Below, piece after piece: positions 1-10,660 of a stretch of 64,000 nucleotides of DNA (positions are counted from its first letter, which is position 1; every line of letters begins with the position of its first letter). The DNA comes from Tenodera sinensis (Eukaryota > Arthropoda > Insecta > Mantodea > Mantidae): NCBI GenBank assembly GCA_030765045.1, contig CM060967.1:122804412-122868411 (forward strand), given 5' to 3'. Under the pieces are notes generated by a model. The model was given only the letters and a program-made list of their open reading frames with translations, did not search any database and was not told where the DNA came from. Position numbers and translations under genes: made by a program.

Positions 1-296
1 CACTTACTCACTCTCTATAAATCACTCTCTCTATCACTCACTCACTCAATCACTCTCTATCATTCACTCACTCTCTCTATCACTCACTCACTCTCTCACT
101 CACTCACTCTCTCACTCACTCACTCACTCAGTCAGTCAGTCACTCACTCTCTCACTCACTCACTCATTTACTCTCAGTGACTCACTCTCTCTATCACTCA
201 CTCACTCACTCACTCACTCACTCACTCACTCAGTGACTCACTCTCTCTATCACTCACTCACTCAGTGACTCACTCTCTCTATCACTCACTCACTCT
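1..296. repeat. (CTCA)n tetranucleotide array, degenerate
   Basis: Imperfect CACT/CTCA tandem repeats with interspersed CTCTCTAT and CAGT variants, entering from the left edge of the window. The same motif recurs in a purer form at 38967-39214. Confidence 0.95.
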
Positions 297-1213
297 GTTC
301 TGAAAGAATAAAAGGAGCAACACATATTAATAGTTGCTCCGCAAAAGCGAACGCACCTAAAGTATACGAAGCAAAAGTATTTATAAGTATTCGAATGTAT
401 TTGATAAGAAGCATAAAAGCCATATGGCAATTATATTGCAAAACATGTATTTAGTCTAATTTGTGATGTAAAGCCAATTGTGGGATATACGATGGTTGGT
501 TCTTAGTTGCATTATTACTTGAAACAATGTACCGAAATATGGTTTACGGTGTTCTAAGTGTAGAATATTTTTCAGTCTTCAATTAGTATTTGGCGACAAT
601 TATCAAATAAAAAGCGGCGTGAAAACTGGTTGTTTCCCATACAAATCTATCAAACTCAAGTCGCTTCAGTTACATATTTCTGAAATTACTGAAGTCTGGA
701 TTTATTTTTTGTCAGACTGGTAACAATTCTTGCATTACAGCCTCTCAGTGGGCATTTTGACCAAGTGCTAAGTAGAGTCTCTCGTGACGAAAATTAACAC
801 ACTTATACGAGTGCAGAAAACAATCTAGAAACGGTATAGAGTTACATAAGGTCACTTTGGTATTTTTTTAGGATCATTTAGATGCTTTTGGTTCCGTAAG
901 ATCCTAATTGGAGTTACCCAAGTGCATAACACAGAGATCCACGAGTAGTATACAAGGAAGTGCTGGGAAGAAGCTGATTTAATACTTCTTCATTTCAGGG
1001 GTTAGGTATTTCTGCCTGTTCCGTCTTCGGTTTCTACAACTATCCCATCTGCTTCTAGGACGCCCCGCATCTCTTCTTCCACGGTGAGTGTATCTTATTA
1101 TTAAAACTGGCACTCTTTTTTCACTCATTCAGTCCTTATTTCACAACACAAATAGTTGAAATTCGAGAGCTGTTCCAGGCATTTTTTACTTTTTCGGCTA
1201 ATTACTGTGTTCT
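297..1213. other. Unannotated AT-rich interval
   Basis: No gene recognised. A small hairpin, GGAGCAAC pairing with GTTGCTCC, lies at about 317-344. Around 1000-1085 the minus strand reads GRPRSRW, a motif seen near the end of some LINE ORFs, but nothing around it supports a LINE call. Confidence 0.6.
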
Positions 1214-2000
1214 ACCAACAAATTCGAGTCAAGGTTTCACCGGAAATATATCTTTTGAGGCCTGCTGAATAAATAAAAAAAAAGTATTTTTAGAAAAACG
1301 TCCGTGCGTATGCGTGTGCTGAGTATAACTCAAAAACGAAATGTCAGTTAAAAACCAAAGTTGATATTCAAGTTTAATATCTTTCAAGGATGCAACACGA
1401 AGATTTTTAAGAAAATTGCTCAACCCTAAACTACCCTTTACATGGAAAATTTTCGAATACTTTGTTTTTCTCGAAAATGGGTCTAACGATTTTGATTAAA
1501 ATGTCATGTGTTTAAGATATTTTTATGACAAATGAAATGCATATTTAGAATTTTCTGGTTATAGTCTATGTAGTTCTGTTTACTCTTGAAGACCTTTGTA
1601 AACCGTTACAGATATTGGCCTATCTCTGCTATACAAAAATGTAAATCTCGTTAAAACACACATTTACTGAAAATGTATTTTTAGTGAAGTGAGCCATTTG
1701 GGAGATATTTCTTGTTATTCTTGTGAGTTTTACAATAGGTTCTTACACTTTTGTCAAATGGAAGGTCGTTACACGTTTTAATTTCTTGGCTGTGCAAAGA
1801 GAACGGAATTTCAAAACCTTCACATAGCGACCAGCTTTAAAACATTTGACTATCGCTATCCCTTGCACCTACAAGGAAATTTAACAACAATTGTGCAAAC
1901 GTTTATCTCAATTAATATGAAGGTAAAGAAATAAGAGTTTGTAAGAATTTTTTTAGTACAAGAGTAGAGAAAGTCATGTGAGTACAATATATCAGCTTTT
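1214..2000 (+). mobile_element. Dispersed repeat family D, copy 1
   Basis: About 790 bp sharing a fixed order of sequence blocks with the other family D copies: TTTCACCGGAAATATAT near one end, AACTCAAAAACGAAA, CTTTCAAGGATGC, AACGATTTTGATTAAAATG, GTCAAATGGAA, and GTACAAGAGTAGAGAAAGTC near the other end. No long ORF, no poly(A) tail and no clear terminal inverted repeat. The family is not recognised. It is probably a non-autonomous element or the remains of one. Confidence 0.8.
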
Positions 2001-2968
2001 TTCAATACTTATTTTTGACCTTACGATATATTTTCCTCTACGTACCATTATTTTTTTTTGTGTGGATATATTTAAGTTGTATTCCTTTCCCAGTAATACA
2101 TTTTCTACACAAAGCGTTAGAGGCTTTCCTGCTGCAGAATCATACAGAATAACATTTAAGTTTTTAGTTCTACTTAATTGCACTCCTGCATCCACCTCCT
2201 TTTTGCAACACTTAATCAAATCGTTCAGATATATGTATGTTGATCTAGTACTAATTGCTCTGGTTAAGACATCAGTTGTCAAGTTTAACTTGTGAGTTGA
2301 ATTCTTCGCATAACGCGAAGTGATTCCTCATTTATTTTCCTACATCAAAATGTATGCATTTATTTGGAAGTGGTATAGAAGTTCGGCTTCTCTTTGGGAG
2401 TATCCTGTGTATTGGTATCGGACTGCGCGGCACTCTATAATTGAAGGCATTGCCGAACACCTCAGTGGGGGAGTTCTCTTTGGTGCGTTCCTTGTCTTTT
2501 GTCTACATCAGTATTCTCTTCCATGTGAGGACACCCGGACACGTTCCCCGTGGACCACTGGTTCATCACCTCGTAAAAGCCTGCAGAATTCCCTGGAGTA
2601 GCGATACCACTGGCTCAATGAATCCAATCCAGCGGATGTCTTTAGAAAAGTCGGCAGCAGGGTTTGTAGTATCCTCATCTGCATCATCTGAAATCATCGG
2701 CTTATTGCAAAATGTCACTTCTGATAAGCGGAATGAATTTTTAAACCAAGCACCTATGAGACTTCTAGATTGTAAATCACAAAATCCTCCCATTAATCTT
2801 CAAATGACAATGACAGCGAACATCAAAGTTAGGATCACGAATATGCTGATCTCACAAGTATTGGGTTTCACATTAATGACTGAAACTTTGAAATACAGAT
2901 TGCGTCAAAAATGTATGCACACGTTAACGAACACATATCCTTTACTTTGTGTTGGTATTGGGTTTACA
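2001..2968. other. Unannotated interval left of the mariner
   Basis: A plus-strand ORF of 188 residues ends here, with a 75-residue ORF antisense to part of it. Neither shows a motif or domain I recognise, so I do not call a gene. Confidence 0.5.
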
Positions 2969-2970
2969 TA

Positions 2971-3336
2971 CGAGGGCTGTCTCAGAAGTACCCGGCCTGA
3001 CGTATAGATAGCAGTTGTTCAAACAAATGACTATCGTACAAATTAAAACATTATAATGCATAAGTTTGACGTTTGATGATGTAGTCATCAATAGTGAATG
3101 CTTTCAGCGAATTTGTAAACATCCATAGAACTGGTTATTATTATGCGATACAATACTTTCATTTGGAAGGTCTTAGTTCATCTAATACTAAAACTGAGCT
3201 ATATTCTACTCTAGAGGGTTTGCTCCTTCGTTTACTGCAGTAAAATATTGAGTGGCAGAGTTCAAGCGAGGCCGTAAGAGCTGTCAAGACGAACATGGCA
3301 GTGGTCGACCAAATAAAGTGACCATGCTAGAAATTG
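2971..3336 (+). pseudogene. Mariner-family element, 5' part (left of the Jockey insertion)
   Basis: A TA dinucleotide is followed by CGAGGGCTGTCTCAGAAGTA, which matches the usual style of a mariner terminal inverted repeat. Plus-strand sequence at about 3250-3336 reads as the helix-turn-helix part of a mariner transposase, with FKRGRKSCQDEHGSGRPNK, and it stops within VTMLEI. The same sentence resumes at 7598 after the Jockey LINE (…MLEIVRK…), so this is one gene split by a 4.26-kb insertion. The first helix of the DNA-binding domain is not readable in one frame, so the mariner was probably already worn before the insertion. Confidence 0.85.
3324..3336 (+). repeat. Target-site duplication, left copy (ATGCTAGAAATTG)
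   Basis: These 13 bp recur exactly at 7598-7610, directly after the poly(A) tail. They mark the two edges of the Jockey LINE and belong to the interrupted mariner coding sequence. Confidence 0.95.
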
Positions 3337-3604
3337 GCGATCAGAGTGGGTCATGGAATTGAGAAATGTACCATGAGAATTATGTGCGTTTCATTTGCAG
3401 TTTTTAAGTTAATTTGAGCTTAATAAACAATCTTTCTGAATACACAGTGCAGTGATACAATTGTGCGTGTTTTGTGATAATAAAATCTGTGTAAACATAA
3501 CATTCAGTGACATAATTAAGCCACTGGCAGGGAACTTTCCCTAACCTATATAGGTTATCTTTTCTGTTCCTTTTTCTTTACGTTCAACAAATCCAGCATT
3601 AAAT

Positions 3605-4765
3605 ATGGCACAACAAAGCTCATCCAGCTTCACTAATAGTAATGAAAGCTGTTTAAAGAGAATAAGAATGGATAATGAAATCACTATACCAACATCAAAT
3701 GCTTTTGCACCTCTAGCCAGCCTTGATGAACAACATGTACAAGAATCAGCGGTACAACCAGTGATGGAAAATTCACAGATAAGTAAACCTCCACCAATTT
3801 ATATTCACAACATACACGACATGAATGCTATGATTAAAGAACTAAATTCCCTTAATTGTGGAGAATTTAGATACAAGACAGTGGAGAATAATGTAGTTAA
3901 GCTAAATATGGATCTAATAGAAGGATATAGAAAAGTAACTGCGTTCTTAGAAATGCACAAGGCAGAATATCACACCTATCAATTAAAATCTGATAGGGCT
4001 TTCAGAGTAGTTATAAGAGGACTACATTACACCTGCAGCACAGAATTAATGATGGCTGAATTAAAAGAGCTGGGATATGAACCATTACAAATGTTACCAG
4101 TCAGACACCCAGTCACAAAATTACCCATACCATTGTTTTTTCTGGACCTAAAACCAAATTCAAAAAATCCAGAAATCTATAATCTAACCCGGCTTTACAA
4201 TGCTGTTATTAAAGTAGAGCCACCCAAACCAAAGCGAGAAATTACACAATGCCATAGATGTCAACAATATGGGCATACCAAAAACTTTTGTAATCAAACA
4301 GCAAGATGCGTAAAATGTGAAGGACTTCATCTCACGGAAAATTGCAACAAACCCAAGGACACCCTGCCGATATGCACAAACTGCAAAGGATGTCATCCAG
4401 CCAACTACAGGGGTTGTCCCGAATATCAAAGACTCCAGAGAAGATCTCCTAAATTCCAGCAAACCACAGTCAGGAAGCATCCATTAATCGTTGCCACAAC
4501 TCAGAACGCAACAACAGTAACAACACAAAGTGCAACTACAAACCAAGGAGGATCAGCTCTACCCAACTACACTGACGCTACCAATCGACCTACTTATGCT
4601 TACGCTGTAGGTAGCTCCAGAAACAAACAAGATAACTCTGTTAACACAATAAATAGCACAGTAATGACTGATATGATCAAAAAGATTGACATGCTTTTAT
4701 CACTACTACAAACTACCATTAACACATTAAATATCCTGATTCCAAAAATACTGCACAATGAATAA
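3605..4765 (+). CDS. Jockey-type LINE ORF1, gag-like nucleic-acid-binding protein
   Basis: This 386-residue protein is the ORF1 product of the LINE, expected to coat the element RNA and act as a nucleic-acid chaperone in the ribonucleoprotein particle. After a Ser/Asn-rich, poorly structured N-terminus comes a region resembling the gag 'pre-C2HC' domain (about residues 130-190, beginning FRVVIRGLH). Three zinc knuckles then run in tandem at about residues 216-275: CHRCQQYGHTKNFC, CVKCEGLHLTENC and CTNCKGCHPANYRGC. The tail is Thr/Asn/Gln-rich and ends in a hydrophobic heptad-like stretch. The stop overlaps the ORF2 start in ATGAATAA (4758-4765), which suggests termination-reinitiation to make ORF2. 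Length and domain order are normal for Jockey elements, with no breaks. Confidence 0.93.
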   Translation: MAQQSSSSFTNSNESCLKRIRMDNEITIPTSNAFAPLASLDEQHVQESAVQPVMENSQISKPPPIYIHNIHDMNAMIKELNSLNCGEFRYKTVENNVVKLNMDLIEGYRKVTAFLEMHKAEYHTYQLKSDRAFRVVIRGLHYTCSTELMMAELKELGYEPLQMLPVRHPVTKLPIPLFFLDLKPNSKNPEIYNLTRLYNAVIKVEPPKPKREITQCHRCQQYGHTKNFCNQTARCVKCEGLHLTENCNKPKDTLPICTNCKGCHPANYRGCPEYQRLQRRSPKFQQTTVRKHPLIVATTQNATTVTTQSATTNQGGSALPNYTDATNRPTYAYAVGSSRNKQDNSVNTINSTVMTDMIKKIDMLLSLLQTTINTLNILIPKILHNE

Positions 4766-7451
4766 TACAGCATACAGAGTATTCAAAATTAGCACATGGA
4801 ATTGTCAAAGTCTAAATAATAAATATCACGAGTTGAACTTTTTTCTAAAAAATTACAATATAGACTTATTGATGGTGACAGAAACAAAACTCACTCCATC
4901 TTTAAATTTTTTCATGCCTGATTATAAAATATATAGGGCAGATCATCCTTCTCACAGCAGAAAAGGTGGGGCTGCAATAATCATTAGAGCTAATATTAAC
5001 CACAATCAGCTTCCTCCTATCTCAGAAAATGAAGTGCAAGTTGCAAGAGTAGAAGTACAGATCGATTATGTAAACTACCAACTAGGAGCTTTCTATTCAG
5101 CTCCTGACCAACATGTAACTCCTAGCATAATATGGGGAGTAATGCATGAAATGGGGGATAAATTTATATTAGGAGGAGACTACAACAGTAAGCATCCAAG
5201 GTGGGGATCTAATGTAATTAATCCACGAGGAAGAATGCTGTATGAACAAATACATAAATTTAGACTACAAATAGCACATCCATTAGAACCTACGCACTTT
5301 CCAGATACAGGAAATAGACCTGATGTTCTTGATTTCTTTGTTGGAAAACAATTTTCTCACTTATGCAGCTTCCCAAGAGTTATTCATGACCTAAGCTCCG
5401 ACCACTATCCTGTTCTACTTGAAATATCGGCAACTGTCCCAAATAACACAAAGAAATACTCCCTCATACACCATCCATTTAACTGGTCAACGTACAAATC
5501 ATATCTGAATAGCACTACAGTTACAAAAATTCCTTTAAAAACCAAGAGGGATGTTGATATAGCAGTCAGTACAATAACCAAAAATATCCAGACAGCAGCT
5601 AATCTTGCATCCTCCATGTATTCAGATAAATACTTTAGAAACAGAAGAGTTATTTTTCCACCTCACATATTACAACTTCAATATGTGAGAAATTCAGCTA
5701 GGAAACTATGGGAAAGAACTAAGTACCCTCCACATAAGAGAAATTATAACAATGCCACCAATGAGTTAAAACTGGCATTAAAAGAACTCAACAGAGAAAC
5801 CAAGGAAAAACATTTACAGTCTTTAGAAGCCAAAGATGGCAGCCTTTGGAGAAAAACAAAAATTTTGACCAAGGTCGTTGACAAAATCCCTCCACTTAGA
5901 GTTGGTAATCAATGGCTTACAACCTCACAAGCAAAGGTAAACAAATTTTCTGAAATTCTACTGCATCAGTTTAAACCCAACATCTCAGAAGACCCTACTA
6001 TGAATGAGAAAGTATATAACACCCTAGTGCAGCCACTACAACTGTCACCAATGTGTAAACTATTTACTCCAGGAATAATACAAAATACCATTAATAGATT
6101 ACCATCTAATAAAGCTCCTGGATTTGACCATATTGTGCAACCTTTGCTTAAAAATTTACCACGCAAAACCATAGTGTTGCTAACACAAATCTACAATGCA
6201 ATGCTACGTTTAACATACTTTCCAACAGCATGGAAGCATGCCAATATTATAATGATACAAAAGCCCAACAAAATTCGCAGTGATCCATCAAGCTACAGGC
6301 CAATTAGCCTTCTACCACTGTTCTCCAAAATATTTGAGCGCTTGTTACTGCCCAGACTTTTGACACTTCTTGGGCCATTACTGCCCATTACACAATTTGG
6401 ATTTAGAAAACTCCACTCCTGTCCACAACAACTTCACAGAATTATCGATGAAATAATGGACACCTATGAAAACAAGCAGATCTGTTTAGGCGTATTTTTA
6501 GACACTGAGAAGGCGTTTGACAAAGTATGGCATGATGGTCTTTTATCAAAAATTAAATATCATCTCCCGGATACATATTACCGAATAATTCAATCATATC
6601 TCTACAAACGCACTTATTCTGTAGTTTACGAAGATGTACAGTCCCACGTCAGACCTATTAATGCAGGAGTTCCTCAGGGAAGCATCCTGGGACCCTTTCT
6701 ATACATAGTCTATACACATGATTTGCCCAAATCTGATGATCTGCGTATTGCCCAATTTGCAGACGATATAGCTATTATGTGCAGAGGAGACACTGGTGAA
6801 GAAGTTACAGCACATATACAAGACTACCTATATAAAATAGAATCATGGAATAAACAATGGAAAACTGTAATAAATCCAAGAAAATCGTATTCCGTCACCT
6901 TCACCTATCTCAGAAAAGAACATACTTATCCTTTATTCCTAAACAACACTGCCATACCACAAGCTAATGAAGTAAGATACTTTGGTCTTATCCTTGACAC
7001 ACGTTTAACATGGAAGAAACACGTTGATCACATTCTACAAAAACTAAGAGACAGACTTCGACAGTTAAAACCGTTGCTGCATCAAAACTCAACCCTTTCC
7101 ATTTCTAACAAGAGACTCATATACAATATGGTTATCAAACCAATTTGGCAATATGCATGCTCCTTATGGGGTTCTGCCTCTAATTCTCAAATTAAGCGTA
7201 TCCAGACATTCCAGAACCGGGTGTTAAGGATAATCACCAGCGCACCCTGGTACATAAGAAATGAAAATCTCCACTTAGATCTAAATTTACCTAAAGTAAC
7301 CACAGTTCTCCACTCTTCCTATAGAAATCTGTATACAACGTTAGCAAATCACCCGAACGTCTTGATGAATCAAATACCACAAAACATGCCACCAGAAAAA
7401 CCACAGCGCCGTCTCAAGAGGAAAAGACACACAGATCTATTGATTGATTGA
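4758..7451 (+). CDS. Jockey-type LINE ORF2, endonuclease-reverse transcriptase
   Basis: An 897-residue polyprotein that nicks target DNA and reverse transcribes the element RNA at the nick. Residues 1-225 are an APE-type endonuclease: STWNCQSLNN, the catalytic Glu in MVTETKL, GGDYNSKH, and SSDHYPV at the end. The reverse transcriptase covers about 480-800: SSYRPISLLP, FGFRKLHSC, FLDTEKAFDKVWHDGLL, AGVPQGSILGP and the catalytic QFADDIAIM. A thumb follows with VRYFGLILDTRLTWKKH, then the Jockey C-terminal signature IQTFQNRVLRIIT. There is no RNase H domain, as usual in Jockey. All catalytic acidic residues I can place are present and the frame is unbroken. A worn relative of its C-terminus lies at 26150-26440. 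Confidence 0.95.
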   Translation: MNNTAYRVFKISTWNCQSLNNKYHELNFFLKNYNIDLLMVTETKLTPSLNFFMPDYKIYRADHPSHSRKGGAAIIIRANINHNQLPPISENEVQVARVEVQIDYVNYQLGAFYSAPDQHVTPSIIWGVMHEMGDKFILGGDYNSKHPRWGSNVINPRGRMLYEQIHKFRLQIAHPLEPTHFPDTGNRPDVLDFFVGKQFSHLCSFPRVIHDLSSDHYPVLLEISATVPNNTKKYSLIHHPFNWSTYKSYLNSTTVTKIPLKTKRDVDIAVSTITKNIQTAANLASSMYSDKYFRNRRVIFPPHILQLQYVRNSARKLWERTKYPPHKRNYNNATNELKLALKELNRETKEKHLQSLEAKDGSLWRKTKILTKVVDKIPPLRVGNQWLTTSQAKVNKFSEILLHQFKPNISEDPTMNEKVYNTLVQPLQLSPMCKLFTPGIIQNTINRLPSNKAPGFDHIVQPLLKNLPRKTIVLLTQIYNAMLRLTYFPTAWKHANIIMIQKPNKIRSDPSSYRPISLLPLFSKIFERLLLPRLLTLLGPLLPITQFGFRKLHSCPQQLHRIIDEIMDTYENKQICLGVFLDTEKAFDKVWHDGLLSKIKYHLPDTYYRIIQSYLYKRTYSVVYEDVQSHVRPINAGVPQGSILGPFLYIVYTHDLPKSDDLRIAQFADDIAIMCRGDTGEEVTAHIQDYLYKIESWNKQWKTVINPRKSYSVTFTYLRKEHTYPLFLNNTAIPQANEVRYFGLILDTRLTWKKHVDHILQKLRDRLRQLKPLLHQNSTLSISNKRLIYNMVIKPIWQYACSLWGSASNSQIKRIQTFQNRVLRIITSAPWYIRNENLHLDLNLPKVTTVLHSSYRNLYTTLANHPNVLMNQIPQNMPPEKPQRRLKRKRHTDLLID

Positions 7452-7552
7452 GGAACATCAATGGATGTAACCCTCAGAACACGCTTCATGACAATATTAG
7501 ATTAACCTATGTAGCACAATTGTAGTACTATGTACAAAAAATTATGCATTAA

Positions 7553-7555
<3 letters not shown>

Positions 7556-7596
<41 letters not shown>
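7556..7596 (+). repeat. Poly(A) tail of the Jockey LINE
   Basis: An uninterrupted A41 run directly before the right-hand target duplication, as left by target-primed reverse transcription of a polyadenylated RNA. Confidence 0.97.
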
Positions 7597-7597
<1 letters not shown>

Positions 7598-7599
<2 letters not shown>

Positions 7600-7610
7600 G
7601 CTAGAAATTG
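7598..7610 (+). repeat. Target-site duplication, right copy
   Basis: Identical over 13 bp to 3324-3336. Confidence 0.95.
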
Positions 7611-8385
7611 TAAGGAAAATCCTTAAAATGTTGTTGGATGACCGTCGACCGGAAGTGCGCTACCTAGTAGACATTACAGGCATTTCAAAAAGCGTTGTAT
7701 ATCACATACTGACTGAAAATTTGGACACGAGAAAGTTGTGCGCAAGATGCGTGCCGCATGGAATAAAAGGGTGTCGTGATGATGTTTCATTCGAGTATTT
7801 GGCGATGCTTTGCCACAATAAAGCTGAGTTTTTGCATCGATTTATAGCCATGGATGAAACAGGGGTCCATCACTTCACACTTGAGACGAAGAAACAGTCG
7901 AAATAGTGGATTGAAAGCAGAGAATTGGCGACAGGCAGGGTCATGCAGTCAGTTGTGTGAAATGTACGTGGCATAATTTTCATTGATTATCTCCAAAAAG
8001 GAAAAGCAATCAATATCGAGTATTATACGAACTTTTTGCAGCGTTTCAGTGATGAAATCAAGCAAAAATAGCCGCATTAAGTGAAAAAGGAAGTTTTGTT
8101 TGATGAAGGCAATGCACCAGATCACACACGCATTATCAATAAGTTCAAGTTCGAATTGCTTCCTTATGCACCCTATTTAGCCCCCTGTGATTATTTTCTG
8201 TTTTCAAACTTGAAGAAATGGCTTGGTGGCAAAATGCTTGTCAACAATGAGGAGGTGGGGTTTGCATTTGATGGCTATTTAGCGGAGCTCGGCGGTTCTT
8301 ACCAGAAACAAAATATCGAAGCCATTGACCAACACTGGGAGCTGAAAGGAGACTATGTAGAAAAATTAATGTCCCCCCCCCCCCC
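7598..8385 (+). pseudogene. Mariner-family transposase, main part (right of the Jockey insertion)
   Basis: Continues the transposase begun at about 3250. It reads VDITGISKSVVYHIL, FIAMDETGVHHFT (first catalytic Asp) and, after a stop at about 7903 and frame changes, VLFDEGNAPDHT and APCDYFLFSNLKKWLGGK. In related mariners the second block normally reads HQDNAP; here the Asp is Gly, and several residues before LAPCD are missing. It ends near GDYVEK and a C13 run (8373-8385). No matching 3' terminal repeat is visible after that, so the right end is lost. The gene was dead apart from the LINE insertion. Confidence 0.88.
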
Positions 8386-8436
8386 AAATTGTTGGCCTTT
8401 CTTTGTTACGTCGGATATCACGTTTAATATTCACGT

Positions 8437-8560
8437 TCAAATACGTTTGGTTCTCAAAATAACTTCCGTTTGCTTAACAACGTTAAGCAATGCAGCCGCG
8501 GGGATTTCTACACATGCCTCCTTCATTTTTTGACGAATAGCTTCCAGCGACACATGCTGA
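8437..8560 (-). pseudogene. IS630/Tc1-type transposase C-terminal scrap
   Basis: The minus strand reads SLEAIRQKMKEACVEIPAAA followed by LLNVVKQTEVILR and a TGA stop. This resembles the C-terminal helix of IS630-type insect transposases (pattern: I..AC..IP...L.NV). No upstream catalytic part is joined to it. It could also be the end of another DDE transposase. Confidence 0.45.
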
Positions 8561-9837
8561 GATTCCCAAATGTTTAAACTCATGTGGTAAAGGGAACACT
8601 GAAGTAACATTTTAGCCTGTATACTCAGAAAAAGAAGATTTTTGGATTTTGTTGCAAAAAATGTACTATAATTTAAACTGTTAAATTTAATCTGTTAAGT
8701 TTTAATCAACACATATTTTGGACGCCATTTTTAAAGCCTCTGCCTTTTCCTTTTAAATGGTTGTGCCCACTCCTTCAAGTTCATGGAGGCTTGGAATAAA
8801 TTGTTTTAAACAAGGCGTTAAGTATTCTCCTGCATATGCATTCACCGCAGCCTGGTTGAACAGTTCTCAACAAATTCCCTAGAGGGCAGTGTTTTTTTTT
8901 TTTATTTTTTTTTATTTTTTTTTTTTTTGCATGTCATTTGTTATTTACCATGCTTCTATTTGTCTTGGCAGATTTCTGTTGTTTGCAAGCTGATCGTGTG
9001 CATTTAATATTACTTTTTAAATAATTTATTGTGTTTTCGAGGTTATTTGAGTGTAATTGTTGATATATACTTCGTGCGCAGTATTACTTATTTTATTTGA
9101 GGCGAAAATGAAGCTTAAGTTATGCAACAGATACTTTGATTTCATTTCTATGAGCAGGCCACGTGTTTGTAAACACTGTATGTTAGATATATCTTAAAAT
9201 CACACATTGAATTACTCTGTTTTTGAAAGCCGAAAAGTAATGGCAGTGCGTCAATCTTATACAAATCGATGAACAAAATCAGATGGGAGGGGGGGGGGGG
9301 GGGAGGATACTTGCGCAGAAGTTAGTGAGGAAGAGTGTGACTAAACTTTAAACATCATTTTTCTCGAAACCATTTTTTTGTTATTTTCTCATGTTCAAAA
9401 TCTCTCTTTTGCCACAAAAATCTAGCTATAGATCTAAAATGTTTTTCCAGTATAGTTCAGAATATGGGTACTAAAATGGCCGATTAGAATTTTGATATTT
9501 GTTATATTTTTTAAAGATTAATAAATGTAATAATGCGCTTTTTTTATGACATTTTTACACTCTGTGGTATTCAAAAGAAATTGGAATGAAATTTGGTACA
9601 CACATTTGTTTAGATGTTGTAAACGCCTGTGTAAAAAATTAAGCCACTGTCTACAGTACTTTAGAAAATCACCTTTTTCACTTCTTTCTGTCCATTTAAA
9701 CAGTGTCAAAAATAAGACAAGACTAAAGTTCTCAGCCCTTTACTATGCTATGTAGACTACAATGGGCTGATATTTTTTCTCCCTCTTTTGTTTCGTATCT
9801 ACTTATAACATGTATTTTTAGTTTCTCTACTGGTGTA
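8561..9837. other. Unannotated AT-rich interval
   Basis: Contains a T-rich run at 8892-8928 and a G run at about 9288-9303. Short ORFs at 9500-9760 occur on both strands and look like chance. No gene seen. Confidence 0.6.
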
Positions 9838-10660
9838 GAGGAAGTAATGTATTCCACTCAAAAATTTGAAGTGGGGATTTCATCGGAAATATATGTTTTG
9901 AGTCCCCGTGAATTAAAAAAAAAAAGGTCCGTGTGTCTGTCTCTCTGTCTGGTATCAGTCTGTGGTCAACATAACTCAAAAACGAAAAGTCGGTTAAAAA
10001 CCAAAGTTGGTATTTAAGTTTAATGTCTTTCAAGGATGCGACACGAAGATTTTGAAGGAAATTGCTCCACCTTTACATGGAAATTTTTGCGAAAATTTTT
10101 ATTTTCTTGAAAATGGCTGAAACGATTTTGATTAAAATGGCATGTGTTTGAGATATTATTATGACAAATGAAATGTATATCTTGAATTTTCTGGCTATAA
10201 CCTATGTATTCCTGTTTACTCTGGATGACTTTTGCATAACTGTTACACCGTAAGAGATAGACCAAATCTTACTATAAAAGAAATGCAGATCTTGCTAAAA
10301 CACACAACTTATGTCCAAATGCATTTTTATTCTGGATTAAACTATTTCGGAGATATTCCTTTTTATTTGTGTGAGTTTTCCAATACAATTTTGTCAAATG
10401 GAAGGTCGTTATTCACATTTTTATTTCTTGGCCGTGCAATGGAAGCGGAAATTCAAAGCTATAAAATATTTATTATCGCTCAAAGCCTACTGTATTCCCA
10501 TGTTCCCCTTGTACCTACAAGAAAATCAGCAATGGAATAATTTCTGTAAATGTTTATCTCGACTAACATGAAGATGCAGGAATAAGAGTTTGTAGGAATG
10601 GTTAGTACAAGAGTAGAGAAAGTCATATGAATGAAACACATCAGATTTTTTCTATTGTTA
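9838..10660 (+). mobile_element. Dispersed repeat family D, copy 2
   Basis: The fullest plus-strand copy, about 820 bp. It carries the AACTCAAAAACGAAAAGTCG block, CTTTCAAGGATGCGACACGA, ACGATTTTGATTAAAATG, GTCAAATGGAAGGTCGTTA and the terminal GTACAAGAGTAGAGAAAGTC…CATCAGATTTTTT. Short ORFs here (for example 10232-10540) exist only because the repeat is locally open. Confidence 0.85.

Larger units (their letters stand above)
3337..7597 (+). mobile_element. Full-length Jockey-type non-LTR retrotransposon
   Basis: A complete LINE of about 4.26 kb. It has a 5' untranslated region (3337-3604), a gag-like ORF1, an ORF2 with endonuclease and reverse transcriptase, a short 3' untranslated region and an A tail (7556-7596), all between exact 13-bp direct repeats. 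Both ORFs are open over their whole length and the catalytic motifs are present. With the long unbroken A tail and identical flanking repeats this implies a recent insertion and perhaps a mobile copy. The target was the transposase gene of a mariner. Confidence 0.95.

Noticed and set aside
1000..1085. Possible 80-bp exon between a good acceptor (TTTCAG) and donor (GGTGAGT)
   Set aside because: Two frames are short or closed and the minus strand reads like a LINE tail (GRPRSRW); no neighbouring exons.
2441..3007. 188-residue plus-strand ORF
   Set aside because: No motif, composition like its surroundings, an ORF lies antisense to it, and its end runs into the mariner terminus.
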